From Diphasiastrum complanatum (taxonomy: Eukaryota; Streptophyta; Lycopodiopsida; Lycopodiales; Lycopodiaceae), in the NCBI GenBank assembly GCA_029204225.1, contig CM055101.1:35333648-35397647 (forward strand): a stretch of DNA of 64,000 nt, given 5' to 3'. Made by a program: the position numbers and the translations under genes. The notes below the pieces were generated by a model. That model saw nothing but the letters and a program-made list of their open reading frames with translations, made no database searches and had not been told where the DNA came from. Positions 1 through 12,200 of the stretch are shown here, piece by piece; the first letter of the stretch is position 1; the number at the start of each line of letters is the position of its first letter.

Positions 1-111
1 AATCAAGAGCCCCACACAACAATGCAAAGAGGGTATGAAGTACAGTCAACATTTGTTTCTGTTGGCATACAATATTCTTTTATAAGCCAGCAAATATCTA
101 AAGCTGCACAC

Positions 112-248
112 CTGACGTTTGAAATGGGCAGAATGATCGTGTAGATGTTCACAGACATTTTTGAGATCCATACAGAATTGCATCATTGCTCTTGCATCTG
201 GATGCAACATTTCAAGAACAAAGCTCTCGCCAATGCCACACCTTAGAT
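112..248 (-). CDS. LIG4: LIG4 exon 5 (last one in window)
   Basis: 137 nt with acceptor TTGGTTTCAG and donor GTGTGC. A split GAT codon opens DLRCGIGES, followed by LHPDARAMM, DLKNVCEHLHD and FKRQ. This is the diagnostic ligase IV block just ahead of the nucleotidyltransferase domain. The next exon must start left of position 1. Confidence 0.9.
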
Positions 249-3200
249 CTGAAACCAACAGATAAATGTGTTCTAAGAACAGAAGTGCATACGTTACCAA
301 CCAAACAATAAAGCCCTACAACTAATGAAGAACATGCCTCGCTGCAATACAATTTTATATGCTCCTTGTAAAAGCTATCGCTTGCTTTGGAGAAGATAGT
401 TTTTTAAGATAGATAATGCACCTTTCAGAATCATGCGCAAAATCCACTTGATTTCTTGTACAGTTGTCGTTTTGATGATGTCTCTTAGAACATTAGCCTT
501 AGCTTCCCTGTGCACAAACAAAAGAGAATAAAATAGAGACTGACAATCACATATATCATGATCATTGCTTACAGAAAACATAACTTCTGTTACCTCTCCC
601 GTCCCATTCAAGGTTGCAATGCTGCGATTTATTGGCGAAGGTTTTAAATATAGCATAAGGGGGCATAGAACTACCCCATTCTGTCTAAAACTACCACATT
701 AGAACCCTGAGACTACTGTCTTTCACAAGTAGGACTGCTCATTTCTGGCTTCTCTCTCTTATTGAAATGAACTGCAGTGAGGTGTATTCATTGACCTTAT
801 TCACTCTTCTTTCAGGATCCATCGACAGACTGATCTTTTAATTATATTGATGTACATTAATTAATAACAAATACATCTTTGTTCACAATAAAAGCTATCT
901 CCTTTTTTGGCACCTCTTGGGAAATATCACCAATCTTACTGATACGAAGGGAATTCAATTGCTTGGAGATATAATGGGTAGTATGGTGGATGGCCCACCT
1001 GCATTCCACAACCTCTGGCGTGATCCTCCTTGAACCAAAGGATTAGACTTGGGCCAGTGGATCCGTCAGCATTCATTACCGGTTATAAAGCACGTCTATA
1101 AATGCACCCAACCCCATACATCTCCGTCTCATCCTATGAATTAAGTATTTGAGATTCATTTTAGAACGCAGCATTCCACATGCATAAGCTCAGAAAAGAG
1201 TGTTTCAAATATGTCCTTGTTACGAACAAATTTCAATCGGAGTAGGCATGTTATGACATTAACGAATGTTAGTGCCCCAAATTCAGGAAAGCCGCACGGC
1301 GGTGATTGGAACTAAGAAGGCACAGGGCAAGGCAAGGCAAGCCAAGATCTTACAGGAAAGTGATGCGGGTGCTAAGAGAAAATTATCAGCAGGGTGTAAG
1401 GTCATTTGAGGCTTTATAGAGACAGGTACGTGCAAAACAAGAATATAATTTCCATTTTGCAGATTTTTTTTATGTCTTCATGTGGCCACATTGCAATATT
1501 TTTTGTTGCTAAGATCATCAACAAAAGAGAGCATTGTGTAGTTTCTGTAAAACCTGCATTTTCTTCTTATCTGTTCTATTTTGACTTTATTCTTGACACC
1601 TGTCACCAACACATGCAAATGAAACTGTAATGTGAAAAAGTTCCCATTGAGTTCTATGACTGAATTTTTTGAGGATTTCCAAAGCTTAGACTTAAGGTTT
1701 TGTCATTTCAGGACTACTCCAAGCACATGTGCATATAAAGCATTTGTAGCCATGCCAGTGATGCCACCTCTGCTTGAGGGGCCATTATTGGAGGTGGAGA
1801 TTTTGGACATTGCAGGGTCGAAGTACGAGCCAAAGAACGTCAGTTCTATACTGTTCTCTATACCGTAAAACGTCCTTTTCCAGCACAGTTACCAGGGTGA
1901 AGGCTCATCTACTAGGTTGACAGCATAACCCTGTAGTAGTGGGCCTGTACATAATATAAGCTCACACATTGACAACGACACAAGGCAGGCTTATGACTCA
2001 ACACACAGAAAATGCTAGTGAGAGAGTGCTTCACTGGCAGCGTTGGGTGGTAACTGGGACATTGCAAAGCCATTTAATGCAAAAAACAAGAAATGTTATT
2101 GGCCTTCATCCTGGAACAAAGCTAAAACAATTTCAAAATCACTACCATTAGTGTCAACCACAAAAGGCTTATTTGGATTTACAAACTGCTTTATAGTGCA
2201 TACGTGACATAATGTTTCAGCTCCTTCAAACACTTGTCCAATTCATCAGTCCATTGAAATGACTTGACTTGTCCTTCCCTTTCTTCCCCACTTTTAAGAG
2301 GTTAGTCAAAGGTAATGACGATGTAGCATATTCCTTAGAAATTGATGGAAGACTCCAATTAATCCAATGAAAATTACCTCATGTCCTAGTTCTCAAAATG
2401 ATTACAAAACCTTTCAGATCTCATCATGGTCAATCTCTAGTCCATGACTAATCATGACATACCCAAGATAAAGAAGCCCATCCTAAACAAATTGACACTT
2501 ACTCTCTTTTGCATAGACAAGCATTGGGTGCCCAATTTTTCCTCTATTGGTCACCAATTTCTTGCATTCGGATGCCAAGATTTCATTTTAATAGAGCAAC
2601 TACCTCTTGATTACAAAGATTCGAGCTCCAATGACTCAAAGTAACAATTTCTCTTTCTTCTGGAGCCCTAGACTTGCAAAGCCAATATTTAATCAATTTA
2701 GAAGCTCAGCACTACAGATACGTCCACCAAATGCCCTTCGTATCAAAAAGGATTCACATGGATAATGTCCACACGTTGTACATCACTGTGAATGTACAAT
2801 CATTTAAAACTGATAGTTCATCTGAAAGTCCCAAAGTTTGCCCCACAGAGTCAGCATTCTAACTAAAATACAAAAGAATTGGAAAACTCGGAGAATCGCA
2901 ATTGTTGACTTTCCAATTTCAATTACGAAACGTACATACATTTATGTTCTGGAACCAATACACATGTTAAGAATTCAAGTTGTATTCTTCCCTTTGCAAC
3001 CATCAAGTTAAAAATAATTTACTTCGTTACTAACCAAGAACCATCACAAGGATCGCATGTTTGGAAAGGAGGATACCTGTGAGAAACATGGGCAAAGCGA
3101 TCCAGCAACTCATTCAATGCAGTCACAGAAAGACTGCTTTGTAACTTAAGATGCCTTGTAGCCAAGACCTGCACGTTTATTCCCATTAAAACAAGTTACA

Positions 3201-6200
3201 ACAGACAAGAATGAGATGAATTCAAAGCCATCATGGAAGAGATTAATGCATAGAAAAGAAAATGATGCAAAAACAGACATCCAGAATGCTTATGAGAAGA
3301 CTAATCGGCATCGGAATAGATTATCCTAGCAACAATTCTGCATGCTATGCACTATCAACAAAGGCAAATTTTCACCTGGAAAACTGTGAGTAGAACATCA
3401 ATATTATTTGTAGAATAATCATAGTTTACAATGTGCTTCAAAATGCGTTGAAATATTTATTTGGCACAGACTAGATGTACCGGACCTTTAGTGCGACAAG
3501 AGAAAAATCTCCTGCTACTGAGCAGCCTGTTCGTTTCCAATTACTCAATAGAACTGCATCTGAAGAAGTAGACGAAAGGCCTAATGCATTGACAAGGCAC
3601 ATTCCCAGAGCATGCTCCTTCGATTGATAATTGCAGCGCTCAAGATCTTGCTGTCAATAGCCCACCCACCACAATCGAAGCAGAACTTTTGTAAAGTCAA
3701 ATTCAATGGCTGCGGCCCATATCAAATTTTGAAATTATGGAGCTCAAATTCAAAAGATAATAGTTTTCCCACACTGATGTGCAAGATCAAAGCAATCAAA
3801 TTTCAAACACAGTAGCACACAATTTTGTGACCTTATGTTGCATAATGCTCAGTTAAGGAGTACAAGAAAGTACTGTAACTTCAACTCAGCTTCTTGTCAT
3901 GTATCTAAACCATTCTTACAGTCTTACATAAATTGTGTTTTAGATACAATGAGTTTTTGAGAAAAAAATTTCAAGCCTTTAGGGAGATATGAAGCAGGTA
4001 AAGGCTGCAGTTTGTTAAAGGTCAAGGAGATATTTGAGTGACGTCACTGTGACAGATGTGAATCCTAATCTGCATCTAAATGCAGGTTTCAGGATCTATT
4101 TCAAGAATAATGGTGAAATATCTGATAGATTTTTGGTTCTTGCATGGTTTCTTTTAAAATCAAAATTGGTTGGAGTAGTTGTTATCTACATTCATATACC
4201 AAGTTGAGGCAAATGTCTCTTAGCATGGTGAGATAATACATGATCATTGTGTACTTGATGCTTCTAATTAAATTCTTGACTCACCTTGGACATCCTCAAC
4301 AGCATGACATCAAAAAGTCTACATCACCGAAAAAATTGCATTCAGCAACATATAGCAGAACCATAGAACCCACGGTTCCCAGAACCGTGGGTTCTGGGAA
4401 CCGTGGCAGGAACCGTACCACGGTTCCTTGAACCATGGTACGGTTCATCTTTAAAAATTAATTAATTAATATCCTAATTTCGCCCCCCCCCCCCCCACAC
4501 ACACACACAAAAAACCCCTCCCTCTGTAAAAAAAAAAAAATACTAATTAATTAATTAATTATGCCACAGTTCACACGGTTCCCCCTAAAAAAAATTGTGA
4601 ACCGTACGGTTCTGAGAACCGTACTGAACCGTTAACGGTTCATTAATTCTATGAGCAGAACATGTGATTATCGAGAAATGTGTCTAGAATCTTGTTTGTC
4701 TTAAAGGCCATCTTGATTCTTTTCAATAAATAGCACTAGGTAATTGAGAAGAATCAGTCAAAAAAAAAACCATAGAATCTCAATATATTGTCTGGCTCCT
4801 TGATAACTTATGGAGAGGCACAAAAATGAGTTCAAAGATCTCATCATCTAAATAGGCATCTTCTGAAAGAATCGTCCAGCTGCAACTTCTATTGCCATTT
4901 CCTCCTAATACATTATAGCTTAACCATAACCTACTCGAGTCATGATTACCTGTTCAAGAGAAGGAAAAGGCTAAAAAGGATTAACTTGATACTTAAGAAT
5001 AAGCTTCTACAACAATTTGAATAAGTGCAAAGGCTCTTGGAGCTTTTAGTGACCCAGGGTCTTTTGGTGACTACCAACATTATGCCTACTCATCACCATT
5101 GAGCACTAAATTTGAAAGACCAGTAAATTGATAAAGAGAAAGGAATAAAATAACTTAGGTAAACTTTGGATGGTCACTGCAGCATAATGCTCATGCAATA
5201 ATCTCATGTCAGATAATTGAGCTAGTTGAGGAGAAAGACATATACTTAATAAGTTCTTGAGGTACAGGACAAAAGTATGAAAGTCTATTATCTTTTCTGA
5301 ACTAAATATTAGTAATCAGAGGTGTAAAACACAGTACTGTGCAGGCACTAGATATTTAGAAGTTGCACTGAGTGTGAAAACAGCATTATAGCTAAAGTTT
5401 CATATATCCAGCTGCATTCATCACCTAACCCATTGCAATGTCCATAACTTTTTCTTCCATGATTTAATGATCGAATTTGTAATATTATTCTCATATCAGC
5501 ACAGTTTGAACCTCTCACTAGCATTCCTGAAGAGCAGTAACATGCCCATTGGGACCATACTTTAATTTCAATTACTCTCAAGATGGATGGAATTGGTAGT
5601 AGAGAATAATTCTTTAGAGTCATACAATAGATAGACGATACAAGGATGCTTTAGTTCTGGCTAAGTGCCAAACATGTGATTGCTAAAGAATCAGCCACTT
5701 TGAATTGTCAGGTTCACTTGGAATCTAGTGGTTGTAACATTGCATTTTGGCAAGCCTGAACTGAAGTGATAGTTGCAGTCAGGAATTGACAAAGAAGTTT
5801 AATGCCAACCAATCAATCTCAGACTTGGTTTTTGATTGATCACTGGAGTTACCAAGCTTGATTGCAGATGTGTTAAAGGAAGTTTGTTCGCTACAACCAG
5901 GAATCACAGATGAATATCTCCAATAGCACCAGCTGGGTTGATGATTGATGTTTCTGTAGGAAATAGAAGCCTGAGGATCCAGAATCTTAACTATTCAATC
6001 ACACAAAGCATTCTCAAAAAGAAAGAAAGAGATGGCTAGAAACCCTCTTGTAGAAACTCGTGGACAGCCAAGGAGAATATGTCAAGTTGGGGTACTTAAT
6101 GTCACAATTAGGCCTAGTGGACCCATGAGTCCCTACCAAGTTAATTTCATACTGACTTAGCTAACTCTAAGTCTAATATAATAAATGACCATGGTTACAC

Positions 6201-9200
6201 AACTCTCAACCTTTTGGGTCAAAGTAACCTATGGTAATGTAAGCAATTCCATTTACATTCCAACACCCTCCTTAAATGGAAATGCATAACATAACATGAA
6301 GTAACTTCTCGAAAGAGAAAAATGCAACTTGTTGTTCGAACTTCATGTCGCCAAATAAACTTCGCACCGGAGTAGTCGAAATCTCATCCCCAATCATGTC
6401 CAACATATAAAAGGAAAAGAATGCGTAATAATGAAGCATCCAGTCGAAGGGTGAGGATTTGCATGCTCCATCCGAAGTAGGGAACCAACATAAACTCGAC
6501 AATAAGTCGAAACATGGACTTGTAATCCATTATAGGCTCCCACATCATTCGAAAAAACTTCTTACCATAAGGACAATAAAAAAGAGTACCAAACTCTTTT
6601 GACATCACATCCTCCCAAACCTTACCATCAACGACTTGCTCACATAGAATAGGCAATGTACCAACATCATGATGAAGAGTAAGTGTAGAACCAAAAAATC
6701 AGCAAGAGGTATTGATTTTAAAGAGGCATGTGTCTTCCCTTCGTAGTAAGACATTTCTTTGTTGTCCTGCAAAGTCTCCAATAGCCGACAAGGAACTGTT
6801 ATGGGTTGTTCAATACTTTGCTGCCCAAAGTGTTCCCAACATGGACCATGTTGTCCATAATCTTCCGCAGGCTGTTCCTGAAGCATAATGGACTGCTCAT
6901 GATGTAAAATGGGCTGTAAATGACCAAAAGAAGATGATTGAACCTGCTGTCCAACGTCTTCATCATAAAAATTTGGCAAACTATCAAGAGATGCATCAAC
7001 GATGGCGTCATTAAAGTTGTTCCTCGAAGAGGCATGGGATGACATAGAAGATTCTTCAAATAATGAAAAATTCTCTCCAAACAAATGCTCACTCTTAACA
7101 CTTTGAACAAAAGTACTAATTGACACATGTTGACTCCCTCCTCGATTAGTACAATACGGTTCCAAAGAGTGCATGAATTTTTCGGCCTTTGCTAAAACAT
7201 CAAATTGAAAAGGTTTCGCATGAAACTTTTCACTAGTGCATCCATCATATGCATCAACTTGCGGCGACTTGAAAAAAGAAGATTGCTTTTGAGCATGCAT
7301 CGAGCCATCTCCATGATAATGCGATTCTTTCTTTCGACAACACCATTTTGTTGAGGTGTGTAAGGGGTTGTCATTTGATGATGGATACCTTTGCTTTGAA
7401 GATAAGTATCGAACGTATTCTTTATATATTCCCCTCCTCGGTCAGTACGTAAGATCTTCAAAGAGTGCCCAAACCGATTTTCTATCATTGCTAGAAAATC
7501 CTTAAAGCGTTAAAAAACTTCAGATTTTGCCTTCATAGAATAAATCCATGTGAATCTTGAAAGGTCATCAATAAAAGTAACAAGGTATTTACACTTTCCA
7601 ATGGATTCGGTCCTCATTGGACCACATACATCACTATGAACCAAATCAAAATTGCCATCAACTCGAATAGTTCCATTAATTGGAAAAGCTTGTCTTTGAC
7701 ATAGTGCACACTATGTGCATATAGAGCTGATGGTAGCGCCCTACTCCAAGCTCACCAACAGGGAAATTTCAGCAAGAAATGTGTCCAAAACACATGTATC
7801 TTCATTTAAGAAATAAACCTGAAATTTTCAGCATGTAATTGAGTCAAAATCACATGCAATTGGTTTGAGCATGGGCGCCCTACTGCTAGGTCTCAAATAG
7901 GTGAAGGTGCCCTGCAATTTCCTGCAAAAATGCTATAAGAAGATGAACAGATTCTTCTCCTGCGAAAATCAGCAGCTTGATGATTTTCTGCTACCAAAAG
8001 GGGAAGAAGATAGCTTCCTATTGGGCGCCCTCCTGCAAGCAATATGATCACCTAAAGGCTCTGATACCATGTAGGAAATAGAAGCCTAAGGATCCAGAAT
8101 CTTAACTATTCAATCACACAAAGCATTCTCAAAAAGAAAGAGAGAGATGGCTAAAAACCCTCTTGTAGAAACTCGTGGACAGCCAAGGAGAATAGTCAGT
8201 ATTGCTTACAAAAGTGTCTCATACAAATGGGATGCACAGATATATGTAGTCCAAGATGACTATCTAACTTCATGACTATTGGCTATCCAACTACTTGACT
8301 ATTGACTATCCAACTTTCTATAAGTTACATAGAAAGAATAAGGTACCTCCAATATGTCAAGTTGGGGTACTTAATATCACAATTAGTCCTAGTGGACCCA
8401 TGAGTCCCTACCAAGTTAATTTCATACTAACTTAGCTAACTCTAAGTTTAGTAGGCCTAATATAATAAATGACCATGGTTACACAACTCTCGACCTTTTG
8501 GGTCAAAGTAACCTATGGTAATGTAAGCAATTCCATTTACATTCCAACAGTTTCTGCCTTGCAGTACCATTGTTTCTATCCAAAACCTTGTCCTCTAACT
8601 CATTCATTGGAGTTCCTTCAAAGACTCTGTAAAGAAGACATAGGTAACAGGCTAGTCTCCAATTATCTCGATTCAACAGTAAGCGTAATGTAGGCTTGGT
8701 AGGAGATAAGGAGAATGTTGCTCACAATCTACTAGAATGGATTGTAGTTTTTGTGAAAGATTATGCAAATGCCAACTTAGGCCAATGTTATATTGTCAAA
8801 GATTTGCAAATGGTAACTTAGACCAACATTGCAAATGTTAACTTAAGCAAATGTGGGGTATTGTTCATGTTATGGGAGTTAGTACACATGGTATTGTAAA
8901 ATGCCAAATTAAGCCAATATGTGAGGCCAACTTAAGAAGATAAGCTATTACATTCTATTGGCTACATTTACCAACGTCTCATCTTGACCATTGGCGATAA
9001 TGTAAGGCTAGGATTAGAGATGTAACTTGCACATTAGGTAAGGGTTTAGAGAGGAAGATTACCCTCCATACTTTATGTAAACTGGGATTAGCCCATTCAT
9101 TTTCATTATTGGGATGGAGAGAGTATTCCTTTCATTGCTCTTTTCATTTGTTGTATTGTGGAGGGATAGTAGGAGAGGAGGAGGCTATTGTTTCATAAGC

Positions 9201-12200
9201 TAGTATTGTTATCTTTCTTATGTAATGTGTATGGGCACATGAATAAGGTTATTGGCATCTAGTTGATCGTATGTAGAGCTCTTGTGACATACTTGAAACT
9301 AAATATACTAAAATCCCCCCCCCCTTCGCGCTTTCGCTGCCCGAGACCGCGTGAGCTGCCCGGACGCTCGGGCTCGGGCCTGCGGGAGGGGAGACCGCAT
9401 AAACGTTTTCAAACATTTTCAAAAACGTTTGCCCACCCACTTGGGCGGGCAAACTTCGCTAGTAGAACCTTAAAGATCTTGGTAATGTAATGAAGCTATA
9501 GTGTGATATTGTGGCTCATTGCATTTTGTAGTCATCAAGTAGAATCAAGATTGGTGCTTATGCTTCTTGTTGAAAAATATTAACATGGAATCAGAGCTTT
9601 CTTAAAGCTTCATTAAGCCTTCATACAGGTCATTTTAAAGTAGTTTTCATTTGTTTCAAAGAGGAGTCAAACCGGAATCCAAGCTTGAGAACTATCAACA
9701 CTAGAAGTGCAAGATTTTGCATTTGGTGTGCTTGGAGGTGGAGATACTTTGGTAGAAGGCCAAGGTAAATCTAAGAGCTGATTTCTTAGGTTGTGCAGGT
9801 CATTTGGAGGCTTGTCCAAGTCATTTTGAAGGCGTTCTCAAAGTTGAAAAGAGCCACAAGGGAGACAAGAAGTGGAGCATCAAGCTCGCCACATTGCATT
9901 GCCAAAACAAGCATTGTTTTTTGTGCTCGAGGCTTGTCATCCTTTTTTTATCGAAAACATTCTTTTACCGTACTTTTGTTTTATCGTGACACCTGCCTTA
10001 TGGTTACCACTATCTAGGGATGAGATGAGACCTATGAAATTTGTTTATATATGATGTAATGGCAAGATTAAGGGGGAAATAAGTGTGGTTCAAGAAAAGA
10101 AGAGTGTTCATGCATGTAGAGAAAAAGGTGAGGGACTTACTCACAAGGGAGAATTTCTACTAATCTTGTTTTGGTTACTTCTATTGTTGAGTGTTTACTT
10201 GGAAGGTGTTGGAAGGATCTTGGTGTGTGTCAAAGAATGGAAAATCTCATCATAGATCTTGGTGATAATCAAGAATTGATGGATTTGATCAACAATGGCA
10301 AGAAGAAGGGACTAGAGCTAGCAGCCAATGATAGGTATGCAAGGCATGATGGTGCTTTATCCACTCTCAAGTACATTTGGAGCATTTCTGGTCTTGGGTT
10401 CATCTTGGATGGACATTGTTTTGCATCTACTCTTATGGATTCCTACTTTATGCATGATTGTGAGTCTAACACTTCTTCATTGGCTTATGCGATTGATAAG
10501 CTTGAGGGGGAACACACTATCTCAATTTTGCTATGTGCATATGACTTTGGAGTAAAAGTCATAAGAATGAAAGTTGATTATATTTCATAGTTGGTATGAA
10601 TGGTGGTTCTTTCATCTACTTGCTCTTGGGTGTTTTAGAAGCAAGTATGATCTTTTCATCCATAAGTTGGATCGCTGTAACTCCACATTCAGAGGCATAT
10701 TGTGAGCTTTGTATGAGAGTAAGTGAATCATCCTCAAAGGACACTTATCTCCACAGAAAAGCATTTGGCCTCATTGGATCTAAGCTTAGTAATGTTGATT
10801 ACAAGCTTAGAGAAGTAATGCAAAGATGAATATCACCAGCAAAGCTACTCCAAATGAATATATAGCACACAAGCCATGTGGACAAGATATGCTAGAGAAA
10901 CATCCTAGTACCAATGACACGAGGCCAATGTTGCATGCCAACTAAGAATCCATAGAAAGTCATCAAATGAATGTGGCTGCATAGATATCCTAGGCCAAGA
11001 GTGCCAAATTAATGCAAAAGCATGACCTTTTTTGTATATAAGGATATCCCAAGCAATCATGCTAGAGCAAGAGTGCCATTAGAATGTAAAAAAGGATAGC
11101 ATTATGCTCTCAAGCATACCCAAAGCTGATTTGATAGATCAAGTCTACCATTTGAAAAGTATATCATAAAGCACAAGAGATACAAAGAACCAGCAAGTGG
11201 TCACAAGCCATCCAAATATAGTCCATGAAGACCATAATTGTACCATAACTTGTGACTTCCAAATAGAAGACGATGGCTAAAGCAAACGTGCCACCCTTGT
11301 ACATAGAACTATCATGAAACTAAACCCTACAATACAAAAGGAACCGTACAAGCCCACATGAAGTGGTAGAGAACAAATCTAACTAGAGTTATGATACTGC
11401 ATTAAAAGCTACGATTGAATGAGTGGAACATTGTCACATATAACCATGACAACATCTGTAGAAAAATACTATGAAGGTGGCAAAAAAAAAGGCCAACGAT
11501 CAACGTTGAAGAACACCTCATGGCTAGAGCAAGTCATAGTAGGAGTTGAACATATGTGGATGTGCTAAGATATGTAGAGTCCAGTAGCAACATCAAACAT
11601 AAAAGTATGAAACAACGCAATGATCCCAAGCAAGTATTATCAAGAGAGAGTGCCAAGTAGAGCAAGGTAATAACAAACTTGGACCAAAAATGACTAGCAC
11701 CATCAACATAAAATGGCATAAAGTCATCCCAAGTTGTTCATCCAAAGCAAAATACCGTATAGTACTTCCTTGTTGTAGTGGAACATCAATAATATTATTG
11801 GTTTCTACATACATCCCATGCAAACATGTGACCATGAACACCATATAAAATAACATGAACTAGTTGTAGAAATTCATCGCCAAGAAACCCATATGTAAAG
11901 TCATAATGATCCAAGACATGTATACATGATTGCCCTTAAGAATAAGAATAAAGGGCAAAACAATTGTGGGAATATTGATAGGCACAATAAACCAGGGGAG
12001 AAGACAAGGCTTTGCATCTGCTATAAAAGAAACATGTGGCTCTCACTGAACCATGCATATATGCAGGTCATAACCCTAATCCACATCCAATTCAATTGGA
12101 ACAACAATATCTAATTGCTCTAGGTATGCATGTCCTATCATATGAGCTACATCTTCTATTGCTACTATACAAGAAACATCCTATATCCAGGCGAGTCCTC

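Larger units (their letters stand above)
5955..8549 (-). mobile_element. Truncated Copia LTR retrotransposon with 5-bp TSD
   Basis: Two LTRs share TG...CA ends (TGTTGGAATG...TTCCTACA on the minus strand). They are 5955-6265 (3' LTR) and 8070-8549 (5' LTR), flanked by GTTTC at 5950-5954 and 8550-8554. A tRNA-iMet primer site TGGTATCAGAGCC lies at 8057-8069 and a purine tract AAGGAGGG abuts the 3' LTR. Inside are integrase, a hydrophilic linker and the start of RT. Gag, protease and most of RT/RNase H are missing, so it is defective. The 3' LTR lacks about 169 bp present in the 5' LTR. It is inserted in LIG4 intron 1 in the gene's own orientation. Confidence 0.85.

Noticed and set aside
1632-1868. 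78-codon plus-strand frame in LIG4 intron 3
   Set aside because: Reads protein-like (PPLLEGPLLEVEILDIAG) but matches no family I know and has no supporting exons.
8550-8665. Possible minus-strand exon next to the Copia insertion (GTPMNELEDKVLD)
   Set aside because: Has an acceptor-like border but does not fit LIG4, whose exon 1 and 2 already join in phase, and no partner exon was found.
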